From the NCBI GenBank assembly GCA_013791775.1, contig VMTE01000023.1, forward strand, positions 62,001 to 126,000: a stretch of 64,000 bases of DNA, in the 5' to 3' direction. A program made the translations under genes and the position numbers. The notes under the pieces were generated by a model. It saw only the letters and a list, made by a program, of their open reading frames with translations, searched no databases and had not been told where the DNA came from. Below are positions 55,563 to 63,194 of the stretch, one piece after another (the stretch's first letter is position 1; each line of letters opens with the position of its first letter). Origin of the DNA: Hyphomonas sp. (GTDB taxonomy: Bacteria > Pseudomonadota > Alphaproteobacteria > Caulobacterales > Hyphomonadaceae).

Positions 55563-56207
55563 CTATTGCATGGGTCCGGGCGCAGGGCCACTGCCGCCGA
55601 TCTCGAGCAGGCTGATCAGGACGCGGGCGCGGGCGGCCAGCGTGTCGGCTTCGAGCAGGGCCTGCTTCTCCAGCGCGCCGAAGGGACAGCCGGATGCGAG
55701 CGCGTGGATGAGGGTGTCGAGGGGCGCGCCCTCGACGGCGCTCCAGTCCGCCTGCAGGTCGAGCGCCGCCGTATAGGCGCGCAGGGCGGCGACGAGGCTG
55801 GCCCGATCCGGCGAGCCGGCTTCGGACGGCGCGTGCAGGTCGGCCGCGAACGGCGTCCAGTCCGGCGCCACTTGCCGGTAGGGCGAGGTGACGGCGAGCT
55901 CTTCGTGCACGGCAAAGCGGCACACGCCGGTCAGCGTGATCAGGTAGCGCCCGTCATCAGTCTCGGCGTAGCGGGTGATCCGGCCGGCGCAGCCGACGCG
56001 GGCGAGCGCGGGATGCGCGCGCGGCCCGCCGGCCGGCTGGATCATGCCGATCAGGCGCGGACCGGCCATCGCATCGTCGATCATGTTGAGGTAGCGCGGC
56101 TCGAAGATGTTGAGCGGCAGGTCCCAGCGCGGAAACACCAGCGCGCCGGCCAGCGGGAACACGGCCAGCGTGCCGGGCAGATCACTCGTCTGGCGATAGG
56201 TGTCCAT
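55563..56207 (-). CDS. LON substrate-binding-domain protein
   Basis: 214 residues from [11 protein letters not shown]. The domain starts [20 protein letters not shown] and continues [15 protein letters not shown] and [20 protein letters not shown], the Lon N-terminal (PUA-like) fold. There is no ATPase or protease domain. The protein probably binds substrates for a protease or another partner. It forms a minus-strand set with the thioredoxin-TPR gene upstream and the Trm112-like and DUF971 genes downstream. Confidence 0.9.
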   Translation of the reverse strand: MDTYRQTSDLPGTLAVFPLAGALVFPRWDLPLNIFEPRYLNMIDDAMAGPRLIGMIQPAGGPRAHPALARVGCAGRITRYAETDDGRYLITLTGVCRFAVHEELAVTSPYRQVAPDWTPFAADLHAPSEAGSPDRASLVAALRAYTAALDLQADWSAVEGAPLDTLIHALASGCPFGALEKQALLEADTLAARARVLISLLEIGGSGPAPGPMQ

Positions 56208-56259
56208 GGGCTTGCCTTTCAGGTGCGGTTTCCTGACAAGGCGGGGCGAGGCCCCCTTG

Positions 56260-57147
56260 TCAGGCAAACATCAGCGACGCGAGCCGGCGGCGGCCCTCGA
56301 TGGTGACCGGATCGGTGGGGCCGGCCGCTTCGAAGACCTGCAGGAGCTTGGTCTTCGCCTTGCCATCTTCCCAGCCGAGTTTGGCAGAGAGGATGATCAG
56401 CAGGTGATCGGCAGCGTCCTTGTAACGGCCGGCGGCGGCATACTGTTCGGCGAGTTCGTAGCGCTTGGCATGGTTGCCGGGCTCGGCGCTGACGGCGGAG
56501 AGGGCGGCGTCAAGTTCGGTCGGCTCCGGCGCTTCGGCCGCCATCTCGATGGCGAGGCGGACGCTTTTCACAACACTCTCGTTCTTCTTGGCGTCCGGAA
56601 CCATCGCCAGGGTCGCGAGCGCGCGGTCGGTATCGCCATTGGCGAGGTAGCAGCGGGAAAGGCCGGCGATGGCGGCAACGTTCTCGGGATCTTCCTGGAT
56701 CACGGCGGCATAGACTTCGGCGGCGAGCGCAATGTCGCCCGCCTGGCTGGCGGATTCGGCCTGCGACAAGGCCTCGGCGATCATCTGCGCGCTGTCGGTG
56801 CCGCCCAGCAGGCGTTCGACGAAAGCATTGACCTGCGATTCCGGGAGGGCGCCCATGAACCCGTCCACCGGGCGGCCCTTGTGGAAGGCATACACCGCCG
56901 GGATCGACCGCACGCCGAGTTGGCCGGCATAGGCGCTGTGTTCCTCGGTGTTGATCTTGACCAGCTTGACCGCGCCCTTGCGGGCCTCGACGACCTTTTC
57001 GAGCAGCGGGCCCAACGTGCGGCAGGGGCCGCACCAGGGGGCCCAGAAGTCGACGATCACCGGCTGGGTCATGGACGCTTCGACGACATCGGCCATGAAG
57101 CCCGCGTCGGTGCCGTCGGTGGTATGCTGGAGGCCTGCAGTTGCCAT
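56260..57147 (-). CDS. Thioredoxin-domain/TPR chaperone-like protein (CnoX/YbbN-like)
   Basis: 295 residues. An N-terminal thioredoxin domain with an intact VDFWAPWCGPCRTL site and IPAVYAFHKGRPVDGF is followed by TPR-like helices (residues about 150-290). E. coli CnoX has lost the second active-site Cys, but this protein keeps WCGPC and so could be a working reductase/holdase. The start at 57147 (MATAGLQHTT) is just before the domain. Confidence 0.9.
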   Translation of the reverse strand: MATAGLQHTTDGTDAGFMADVVEASMTQPVIVDFWAPWCGPCRTLGPLLEKVVEARKGAVKLVKINTEEHSAYAGQLGVRSIPAVYAFHKGRPVDGFMGALPESQVNAFVERLLGGTDSAQMIAEALSQAESASQAGDIALAAEVYAAVIQEDPENVAAIAGLSRCYLANGDTDRALATLAMVPDAKKNESVVKSVRLAIEMAAEAPEPTELDAALSAVSAEPGNHAKRYELAEQYAAAGRYKDAADHLLIILSAKLGWEDGKAKTKLLQVFEAAGPTDPVTIEGRRRLASLMFA

Positions 57148-57360
57148 GTCGGATGTCCCTTGAGAGTCAGGGCGCAAGATGGGATGCCGGCTCAAAATCC
57201 GCAAGCCGCAGGCGGCTGCGTTCATGCGGCGCACCGGACGGGGGTGAACCTGACCGCCGGCCAACCGATTGTGGCGGACAAATCCGCGTTTGGCCCTGTT
57301 TAGGCAGGGTTCAGGCGCTTAAGTGTAGATCCTGATCGCAAGGTCAAAGGAGGCCGAAAA

Positions 57361-58023
57361 ATGATGAACTTGATCGCCAGTGCCAGCGCCGTCGCCCTGA
57401 TCCTGGGCGCCCCGCTGACGGTGGGACTGAAGCAGGTCCAGCCGAAACCGGCCATTGCCGCTCCGGCAGACGCCGCCGCGCCGCTGACTGCCGCCGAGCG
57501 CAGCAAATTGCTGAAGGAAGCGTCCAAGGCGCTCGCCACCGTGAAGACGGCGCGTGGCAAGTTTGAGCAGTATTCGCCGGACGGCACGCTCTCGACCGGC
57601 CAGTTTGCCATGTCGCGGCCCGGCAAGGTGCGCTTTGACTATGACGACCCGACCCCGTTGCTGCTGGTCAGCGATGGCACGACGGTCGCGCTGCAGGACA
57701 GCGAGCTGGAGACGACCGACCGTGTGCCGCTGGCACAGACGCCGTTGTCGCTGCTGCTGTCCGACAAGCTCGATTTCGAGAAACAGGCGGAGGTGATCGA
57801 CGTGCGCCGCACGGGCGACCGCACCAATATCACGGTGCGCGACAAGTCCGGCGAAATGGACGGCACACTGACCGTGATCCTCGCCGGCGCCGACAATACG
57901 CTCTCCGGTTGGCGGACGGTGGACGCGAGCGGCGGGCGCACCAGTGTCCTGCTCAGCGGGGTCGAAACCGGCGCGAAACTCAACCCGCGCCTGTTCATCC
58001 TGCGCGACTTTGACAACCGCTAA
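57361..58023 (+). CDS. lolA: Outer-membrane lipoprotein carrier LolA
   Basis: 220 residues; GGAGG lies 9 bp before the ATG. A signal peptide (MMNLIASASAVALILGAPLT) and the LolA fold: LATVKTARGKFEQYSPDGTL, STGQFAMSRPGKVRFDYDDP and TPLSLLLSDKLDF. LolA shuttles lipoproteins across the periplasm; the N-terminal Ala/Pro stretch is longer than in E. coli. It precedes xth, the order I recall for related genomes. Confidence 0.88.
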   Translation: MMNLIASASAVALILGAPLTVGLKQVQPKPAIAAPADAAAPLTAAERSKLLKEASKALATVKTARGKFEQYSPDGTLSTGQFAMSRPGKVRFDYDDPTPLLLVSDGTTVALQDSELETTDRVPLAQTPLSLLLSDKLDFEKQAEVIDVRRTGDRTNITVRDKSGEMDGTLTVILAGADNTLSGWRTVDASGGRTSVLLSGVETGAKLNPRLFILRDFDNR

Positions 58024-58200
58024 ACCGTCAAGAGGAATTACGCCCAATTAACTTGCGAATCTCGGCAGGCGTGACATTCTTGCCACTATCGGCGGACACG
58101 GAACCCTCACACAGCATCGACCCCCCGCTGTGACCCCTCCCGTCCCGCCGAGACCGGTTGCGCATAGCCCGGTCGAAAACAGACGTTCTCCGGAACGTCC

Positions 58201-58234
58201 AACGCGCCCGAGCCTCCCCGCGCTCGGGCGCGTT
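58201..58234. terminator. Hairpin between lolA and xth
   Basis: Perfect 13-bp arms AACGCGCCCGAGC / GCTCGGGCGCGTT with an 8-nt loop, followed by GACGTTTC; no T tract. It could end the lolA transcript. Confidence 0.6.
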
Positions 58235-58266
58235 GACGTTTCAGGCGGCGCTGTTAGTCAGGCGGG

Positions 58267-59076
58267 ATGCCCAAAGCGCTCAGGATCGTCAGCTGGAACA
58301 TCAATTCGGTCCGCCTGCGCGCGCCGAATGTCGAGGCGTTCGTCGCGGCCGAGAAGCCGGATGTGATCTGCCTGCAGGAAACCAAGTGCCAGGACGCCGA
58401 GTTTCCGATGAAGGCCTTCAAGGAGATGGGCCTCGGTCATGTGATCGTGCGCGGCCAGCGCGGCGGCCATGCCGGGGTGGCGATTGCCTCGCGCCTGCCG
58501 ATCGAGGAAGTCGACACGCCCGACCTCTGCCGGGAAGGCCATGCACGGGTGATCGCGGCGCGGCTCAAGTCCGGGCTGGAGATCCATAACATCTACCTTC
58601 CAGCCGGCGGCGACGTGCCGGACGCCGCGAAGAACGAGAAGTTTGCCCACAAGCTGGATTTCCTCGACCGTCTCGGACCAGGCTACAAGAAGCTGGGCAA
58701 AGGCGTTCCGCGCATCCTGGTCGGCGACCTGAACGTGGCGCCGCACGAGAATGATGTCTGGTCGCACAAGCAGCTGCTCGGCATCGTCTCGCACACGCCG
58801 GAAGAGACCGAGCGGCTGGAAGCGGCGCGCAAGTCGGCCGGGTTTGCCGACATCGCCCGCCTCGCCGTGCCGGACGCGCAGAAGCTGTACACTTGGTGGA
58901 GCTACCGCGCGGCGGATTGGGCGGCGGCCAACAAGGGCCGGCGGCTGGACCATATCTGGGCCAACAAGGACGCCCTGGCGGAGACGAAGGTGGACAGCTA
59001 CCGCGTCCACCTCGCCTGGCGCGGCGGCTGGAAACCCTCCGACCACGCACCGATCAGTGTGGATGTGAAAGTTTAG
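58267..59076 (+). CDS. xth: Exodeoxyribonuclease III
   Basis: 269 residues. AP endonuclease/3'-phosphodiesterase of base excision repair. The metal Glu motif is ICLQETKCQD; also HNIYLPAGGD, the GDLNVAPHE catalytic loop, and the C-terminal SDHAPISVDV. The ATG at 58267 opens with MPKALRIVSWNINSVRLRAP, the normal start of the family. Confidence 0.96.
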   Translation: MPKALRIVSWNINSVRLRAPNVEAFVAAEKPDVICLQETKCQDAEFPMKAFKEMGLGHVIVRGQRGGHAGVAIASRLPIEEVDTPDLCREGHARVIAARLKSGLEIHNIYLPAGGDVPDAAKNEKFAHKLDFLDRLGPGYKKLGKGVPRILVGDLNVAPHENDVWSHKQLLGIVSHTPEETERLEAARKSAGFADIARLAVPDAQKLYTWWSYRAADWAAANKGRRLDHIWANKDALAETKVDSYRVHLAWRGGWKPSDHAPISVDVKV

Positions 59077-59159
59077 GGCGTGGGCTCTGTCCGAATTGAC
59101 AAGTTTCATTCGCGTTAGGAATGCTCGCCCGGTCAGGACAAACGGACGGGGGAACTTTC

Positions 59160-59912
59160 ATGTTGCTGCGAACACTCGCCTGCATCGCCATTGCACAGAG
59201 CCTCGCCGGGCACGCGGCCACTGCCGAGACGCTCCAGGCCCGATGCAAGGTGGCCAAGACAACCGACATGAGCGTGTCCCCGCAAAAAGTGGAGACCACG
59301 TCCGATTATGTCCGCTCGCGGCCCGATTTTGACTGGGTGTTCGTCTACGATCTTGACCTTGGCCGGTTATGCCAGGTCGCCAACGAGGGCATCTGCGCGC
59401 TGATCTCGGAAGATGTGAAAGCGGATGATGCCGGAAAGCTGACGGGCAGCACGGCCGCGTTTTCATCCGGCGAGCGAGGCAATCTGATCCTGTCGCCTCA
59501 GCGAGGGAACTGGGTTTTCCAGACGGGCCTGAAGCAAACCATGGGCGGCGCGGGAGATTGCTCGCTCTCCCCGGCGACGCCGCAGCAGGTCGCGCTGCTG
59601 TTTCGCGATCCCGCCCGGGATATTGACCTCCTGTGCGCCGGCAGGCTCAGCGTCGAGGCACAAATCCTACAGTCGCTCGGCAACGATCAGACTGGCGGAG
59701 AGATGTACCGGGCCGAAAAACTTTCGCAGGCCCAGAACATCATGGCCGTCGCCGTCTCGCTGCTGGATCGCACCGGAAACCGGGGGTACGGGCGCGACGA
59801 ATCCGTTCTGGCCGCCCAGATGGAATCCGAAGCCTATGCGCGGCGAAGCGAGGCGGAGCGCCGGAACGGCTTTCTGGAATGCGAAGCGCGGCTTCAGGAA
59901 TTGAACCGGTAA
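59160..59912 (+). CDS. Secreted protein of unknown function, six cysteines in the mature part
   Basis: 250 residues with a signal peptide (MLLRTLACIAIAQSLAGHAA). I recognise no family. The mature part has six cysteines (RCK, RLC, GIC, GDC, LLC, LEC), enough for three disulfides. The middle is hydrophilic; the C terminus has ALAQMESEAYARRSEAERRN-like helical, charged sequence. The ATG at 59160 has a GGGGGA site 8 nt upstream. It appears monocistronic. Confidence 0.7.
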   Translation: MLLRTLACIAIAQSLAGHAATAETLQARCKVAKTTDMSVSPQKVETTSDYVRSRPDFDWVFVYDLDLGRLCQVANEGICALISEDVKADDAGKLTGSTAAFSSGERGNLILSPQRGNWVFQTGLKQTMGGAGDCSLSPATPQQVALLFRDPARDIDLLCAGRLSVEAQILQSLGNDQTGGEMYRAEKLSQAQNIMAVAVSLLDRTGNRGYGRDESVLAAQMESEAYARRSEAERRNGFLECEARLQELNR

Positions 59913-59957
59913 GGCGGTTCGGCTGGACGCCGCTCAGAGTGGCCGTGAAGCGTTCGA

Positions 59958-60014
59958 GCCCCCTCCGTCAGACCGCTGCGCGGCCTGCCACCTCCCCTGC
60001 TTCGCAGGGGAGGA
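59958..60014 (+). repeat. 57-bp intergenic repeat, copy 2
   Basis: Starts GCCCCCTCCGTCAGACCGCT and ends CCTCCCCTGC-TTC-GCAGGGGAGG-A, the same layout and length as 48148-48204. It contains a perfect 10-bp hairpin at 59991-60013. Confidence 0.78.
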
Positions 60015-60053
60015 CAAGGAAGCGGACGTCCGCAAAGCGTAGGGAGGGAAAGG

Positions 60054-60740
60054 TCAGACCTGCAGCCGGTACCCACCGGGATCGGTCATCAGCAGGCGCG
60101 CATTGCCGGGATCGGGTTCGACCTTCTGGCGCAGGCGGTAGATGTGGGTTTCCAGCGTGTGGGTGGTGACGGCGGCATTGTAGCCCCAGACTTCCGACAG
60201 CAGCGTCTCACGCGCGACCGACCTGCCCCCGGCCCTGTAAAGGTATTTCAGGATCTCGGTTTCCTTTTCGGTGAGCCGGATACGTTTGCCTTCCTTGGTG
60301 CGGAGCGTCTTGGTCGATGGGCGGAATTCGTAGGGGCCGATCTCGAAGGTTGCGTCCTCGGTCTGCTCGAAGCTGCGCAGCTGGGCGCGGACCCGGGCGA
60401 GCAGGACCGAAAAGGTGAAAGGCTTGGCAACGTAATCGTTCGCGCCGGCATCCAGGCCGGCGACCGTATCGACCTCCCCTGTGCGCCCGGTGAGCATGAT
60501 GACCGGTGCGCGGATGCCGGCCGCGCGCAGGCGCCTGCACGTCTCGATGCCGTTGATGCCGGGCATATCGACGTCGAGGACAATGATGTCCACGCGCTGC
60601 GATGCGGCGAGCGTCAGGGCGTCCTCGCCGGTTCCCGCCGGCGTGACCTGGAATCCCTCGCTCAGCTCGAACTGTTCGGCGAGCGTGTCGCGGAAATCCG
60701 CTTCGTCATCGACGATGAGAATGTGCTTCTTGCCGGTCAT
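60054..60740 (-). CDS. OmpR/PhoB-type response regulator
   Basis: 228 residues from MTGKKHILIVDDEAD. The receiver domain has the Asp pair (DDE), phospho-acceptor Asp in IIVLDVDMPG and Lys in DYVAKPF. The DNA-binding domain is a winged helix (RLTEKETEILKYLYRAGGRS, TTHTLETHIYRLRQK). AAGGA lies 9 nt upstream of this ATG; an ATG three codons earlier (60749) is possible. No sensor kinase gene is adjacent, so it is an orphan here. Confidence 0.93.
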   Translation of the reverse strand: MTGKKHILIVDDEADFRDTLAEQFELSEGFQVTPAGTGEDALTLAASQRVDIIVLDVDMPGINGIETCRRLRAAGIRAPVIMLTGRTGEVDTVAGLDAGANDYVAKPFTFSVLLARVRAQLRSFEQTEDATFEIGPYEFRPSTKTLRTKEGKRIRLTEKETEILKYLYRAGGRSVARETLLSEVWGYNAAVTTHTLETHIYRLRQKVEPDPGNARLLMTDPGGYRLQV

Positions 60741-60859
60741 GGCCGTCATCCTTGCTGGCCCCGAACAGGCAAAACATCCGCCGCCCCTTGGCGCCAGACA
60801 ACCCGCGCTGCATAAATCGGCCTCTGGTCCGAGGCCAATAACAATCCCGGGAGCGACCG

Positions 60860-61369
60860 TTGGCAAGCCATTTCATTGTCGCTGCAGACGGACGCCTGGA
60901 CGGCGAAGGCCTGTCGCTGCGGTGCGCCCTGGGGACGGGCGGCGCGGTGCCGGCAGACGCCAAGCGCGAAGGCGACGGCGCATCGCCGATCGGTTGCTGG
61001 ACCGCCCGGCGCGTGTATTTCCGGCCGGACCGCGGGGCCGCGCCGGACACCGGCCTGCCGGTGATTGCTCTCAGGCCCGAAGACGGCTGGTGCGACGACC
61101 CAGCCGAGACAGACTATAACCGCCTGGTTCCCCTGCCCTGCCGGGGCAGCCACGAACGCCTCTGGCGGGAGGACGGCCTCTACGACCTGATTGTCGAGCT
61201 CGGGTATAATGATGACCCGCCGGTGGCCGGCAGGGGCAGCGCGATCTTCCTGCACATTGCCCGGCCGGGCCATGCGCCGACGCAAGGCTGCGCGGTGTTG
61301 GCGGAAGAAGATTTGCGCGCCGTGCTGAAGCGCCTCGGCGGCGGCGCGGTCATCGAGATCAGGGCTTGA
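60860..61369 (+). CDS. L,D-transpeptidase-family (YkuD) protein
   Basis: 169 residues. The catalytic motif is HIARPGHAPTQGCAVL, a variant of the HxxxxxxTxGC YkuD active site with Cys. No signal peptide is seen from the TTG at 60860, which has GGGAG upstream; a different start or an unusual export route would be needed for a periplasmic crosslinker. The divergent neighbour is the response regulator. It overlaps yggS by 11 bp in convergent orientation. Confidence 0.8.
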   Translation: MASHFIVAADGRLDGEGLSLRCALGTGGAVPADAKREGDGASPIGCWTARRVYFRPDRGAAPDTGLPVIALRPEDGWCDDPAETDYNRLVPLPCRGSHERLWREDGLYDLIVELGYNDDPPVAGRGSAIFLHIARPGHAPTQGCAVLAEEDLRAVLKRLGGGAVIEIRA

Positions 61370-62027
61370 TCCGCTCGCCGAACAGAGCGGTGCCGACACG
61401 GACATGCGTGGCGCCGTAGCGGGCGGCGAGGACATAATCGCCGCTCATGCCCATCGAGAGCTGAATGAGACCGTGCGCCCGGGCGAGCTTGGCAAGGAGC
61501 GCAAAGTGCGGCCCGGCAGGCTCGCCAACGGGCGGAATGCACATCAGGCCGTCCACCTCGAGCCCGGCTTTTGTGCGGGCATGGTCGAGCAAGGCCGGAA
61601 GACCCGCCGGGGCAACCCCGGCTTTCTGCGGCTCCTCGCCGGTATTCACCTGGATCATCAGGCGCGGGCGGCGGCCGAGCCGGGTCATCGCGGCGGCGAG
61701 AGCGTCGGCGAGTTTCGGCCGGTCAAGCGTCTGGATGACGTCAAACAGCCGGACGGCGTCGTCCGACTTGTTGGACTGGAGCGGGCCGATCAGGTGCAGC
61801 TCAAGGTCCGGAAAGGCCTGGCGGCGATCTTGCCAATGGGCGGCGGCTTCTTGAACCCGGTTTTCGCCAAACACACGCTGGCCGGCGGCCAGCACCGCGT
61901 CCAGCGCTTCGGCGGGCTGGGTCTTGGACACGGCGACCAGCACCGGCGGCGGCGAGGCGGCCGCAGCCAGTTCGGCCAGGATCCCGGCGCGGCGTTGGGA
62001 AATTTCGAGTTCCAGCGTATCGGTCAT
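61359..62027 (-). CDS. yggS: YggS-family PLP homeostasis protein
   Basis: 222 residues from MTDTLELEIS. Alanine-racemase-like barrel: VAVSKTQPAEALDAVLAAGQ with the PLP-Lys, FGENRVQEA, LHLIGPLQSNKSD, and the C-terminal LSMGMSGDYVLAARYGATHV, RVGTALFG. It buffers pyridoxal phosphate. An ATG two codons upstream (62033) is the alternative. Its start lies back-to-back with the thiamine-phosphate-synthase-like gene, 4 bp apart. Confidence 0.93.
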   Translation of the reverse strand: MTDTLELEISQRRAGILAELAAAASPPPVLVAVSKTQPAEALDAVLAAGQRVFGENRVQEAAAHWQDRRQAFPDLELHLIGPLQSNKSDDAVRLFDVIQTLDRPKLADALAAAMTRLGRRPRLMIQVNTGEEPQKAGVAPAGLPALLDHARTKAGLEVDGLMCIPPVGEPAGPHFALLAKLARAHGLIQLSMGMSGDYVLAARYGATHVRVGTALFGERIKP

Positions 62028-62031
62028 GAGC

Positions 62032-62661
62032 ATGAACCTAGAACCCCAAAGCCGGGCGCGGCGCAAGCTGATCGCCGCCGCGCGCGCGAGTGCGGCGGCG
62101 CTGGGACCCGCCCTGCCCCCGGCCCTGTTCGTGACCGATCCGGCCCGGATGGAAGATCCCGGTCAGCTGGCGCGCGGCCTGCCGGCGGGCTTCGGCGTGG
62201 TTTACCGGCATTTCGGGGCTAGCGACCGGTCGGCGGTGGCGGCCGGGCTTGCAGCCGTTTGCAGGTCGCGCGGTCTGGCTTTCCTGATTGCCGCCGATCC
62301 GCTGCTTGCCCTGCAGGTGAAGGCGGACGGTGTGCACTGGCCTTACCGGATGCGGCACGCGGCGCGGCGCTGGCGGCGCCGGTTCGCGCTGCAGACTGTC
62401 AGCGCCCATTCCGGCCGGCAATTGCGGGCGGCGGCGGGATTACCGGTCGATGCCGTGTTGCTGTCGGCGGTATTCGTGTCGAACAGCGCCAGCGCCGGAC
62501 CCGCGCTTGGCGCCCTGAAATTCGCGCCTCTGGTCCGTGCATCGGGACTGCCGGTCTACGCACTCGGCGGCGTGACAGCCGAAAACGCCGCAAGGGTCGC
62601 CCGAAGCGGAGGGTTTGCTGCGGTGGAGGGAATGCGGCCTTTCGAAAAGGCGCGCAGTTAG
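62032..62661 (+). CDS. Thiamine-phosphate-synthase/TenI-like protein
   Basis: 209 residues. A ThiE/TenI-type barrel: LPAGFGVVYRHFGA, CRSRGLAFLIAADPLLALQV, KADGVHWPYRM, SAHSGRQLRAA, DAVLLSAVFVSNSA and a C-terminal YALGGVTAENAAR. Thiamine phosphate synthase joins HMP-PP and THZ-P; TenI-like proteins lack that activity, and the HSGRQ variant of the ThiE SxH region leaves this one undecided. The ATG at 62032 is adopted; the ATG at 62026 overlaps the yggS start. Confidence 0.78.
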   Translation: MNLEPQSRARRKLIAAARASAAALGPALPPALFVTDPARMEDPGQLARGLPAGFGVVYRHFGASDRSAVAAGLAAVCRSRGLAFLIAADPLLALQVKADGVHWPYRMRHAARRWRRRFALQTVSAHSGRQLRAAAGLPVDAVLLSAVFVSNSASAGPALGALKFAPLVRASGLPVYALGGVTAENAARVARSGGFAAVEGMRPFEKARS

Positions 62662-63119
62662 AACTTGAACGCCGATTTCAGCCGGATGCCGGCTTCCACG
62701 TCCTGGTTTTCCCAACGCGCGGAATCATTCAGGCTGTTGAGTTCCTCGGCGCGTATGCTGACTTCGCCGCCCACCGAGAAACGCGGGGTAATCTTGAAGG
62801 AGGCACCGGCCTGGACTTCCTCACGCGGCAGCGGCGAGGTGCCGAGGCGGGTGAACTTGTCGAGGTTCAGCTCCCACCGCGAATTGCCGCCGAGGCGCAT
62901 CGAGAAGTCCTGCGACGGCTCGGCTTCCCATTGCGGGCGGCTGCCGGAAGACTTGGATTCCGAGAACTGGCGATACCATTCAGCGCGGGCGGCCGGGGTT
63001 TCCGACAAGGTGGGCGCTTCGATCCTGATGGCGTCGTCCACAGGCATGACCTGTGCGAGCGCCGGGGCCGCAAAGGCCACCGCCGCGAACGCAAAGGAAA
63101 GTGCAAACTTTGAGCGCAT
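62658..63119 (-). CDS. NtrZ-like periplasmic protein
   Basis: 153 residues from MRSKFALSFAFAAVAFAAPA; signal peptide ends near ALAQ. The mature part ends in a small beta region, SPLPREEVQAGASFKITPRF, SVGGEVSIRAEE, RWENQDVEAGIRLKSAFKF-type tail. This reminds me of NtrZ, the Caulobacter periplasmic protein that inhibits the NtrY kinase, but I cannot verify it. A perfect CtrA-type box lies 41 bp upstream. An ATG three codons earlier (63128) is possible. Confidence 0.55.
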   Translation of the reverse strand: MRSKFALSFAFAAVAFAAPALAQVMPVDDAIRIEAPTLSETPAARAEWYRQFSESKSSGSRPQWEAEPSQDFSMRLGGNSRWELNLDKFTRLGTSPLPREEVQAGASFKITPRFSVGGEVSIRAEELNSLNDSARWENQDVEAGIRLKSAFKF

Positions 63120-63139
63120 GTCCGTCATCCTGAACATGA

Positions 63140-63175
63140 ACAATAGTGGCCGCCGGTTGTTAATGGAAGATTAAC
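63140..63175 (-). promoter_or_regulatory. CtrA-type box and candidate promoter of the NtrZ-like gene
   Basis: TTAATGGAAGATTAAC at 63160-63175 is a perfect TTAA-N7-TTAAC match to the CtrA consensus and reads TTAA-N7-TTAAC on both strands. On the minus strand TATTGT (63140-63145) lies 17 bp from the hexamer position covered by the box, a normal layout for a CtrA-controlled promoter. Confidence 0.7.
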
Positions 63176-63194
63176 ATTCCGAAACCACAGGCTT

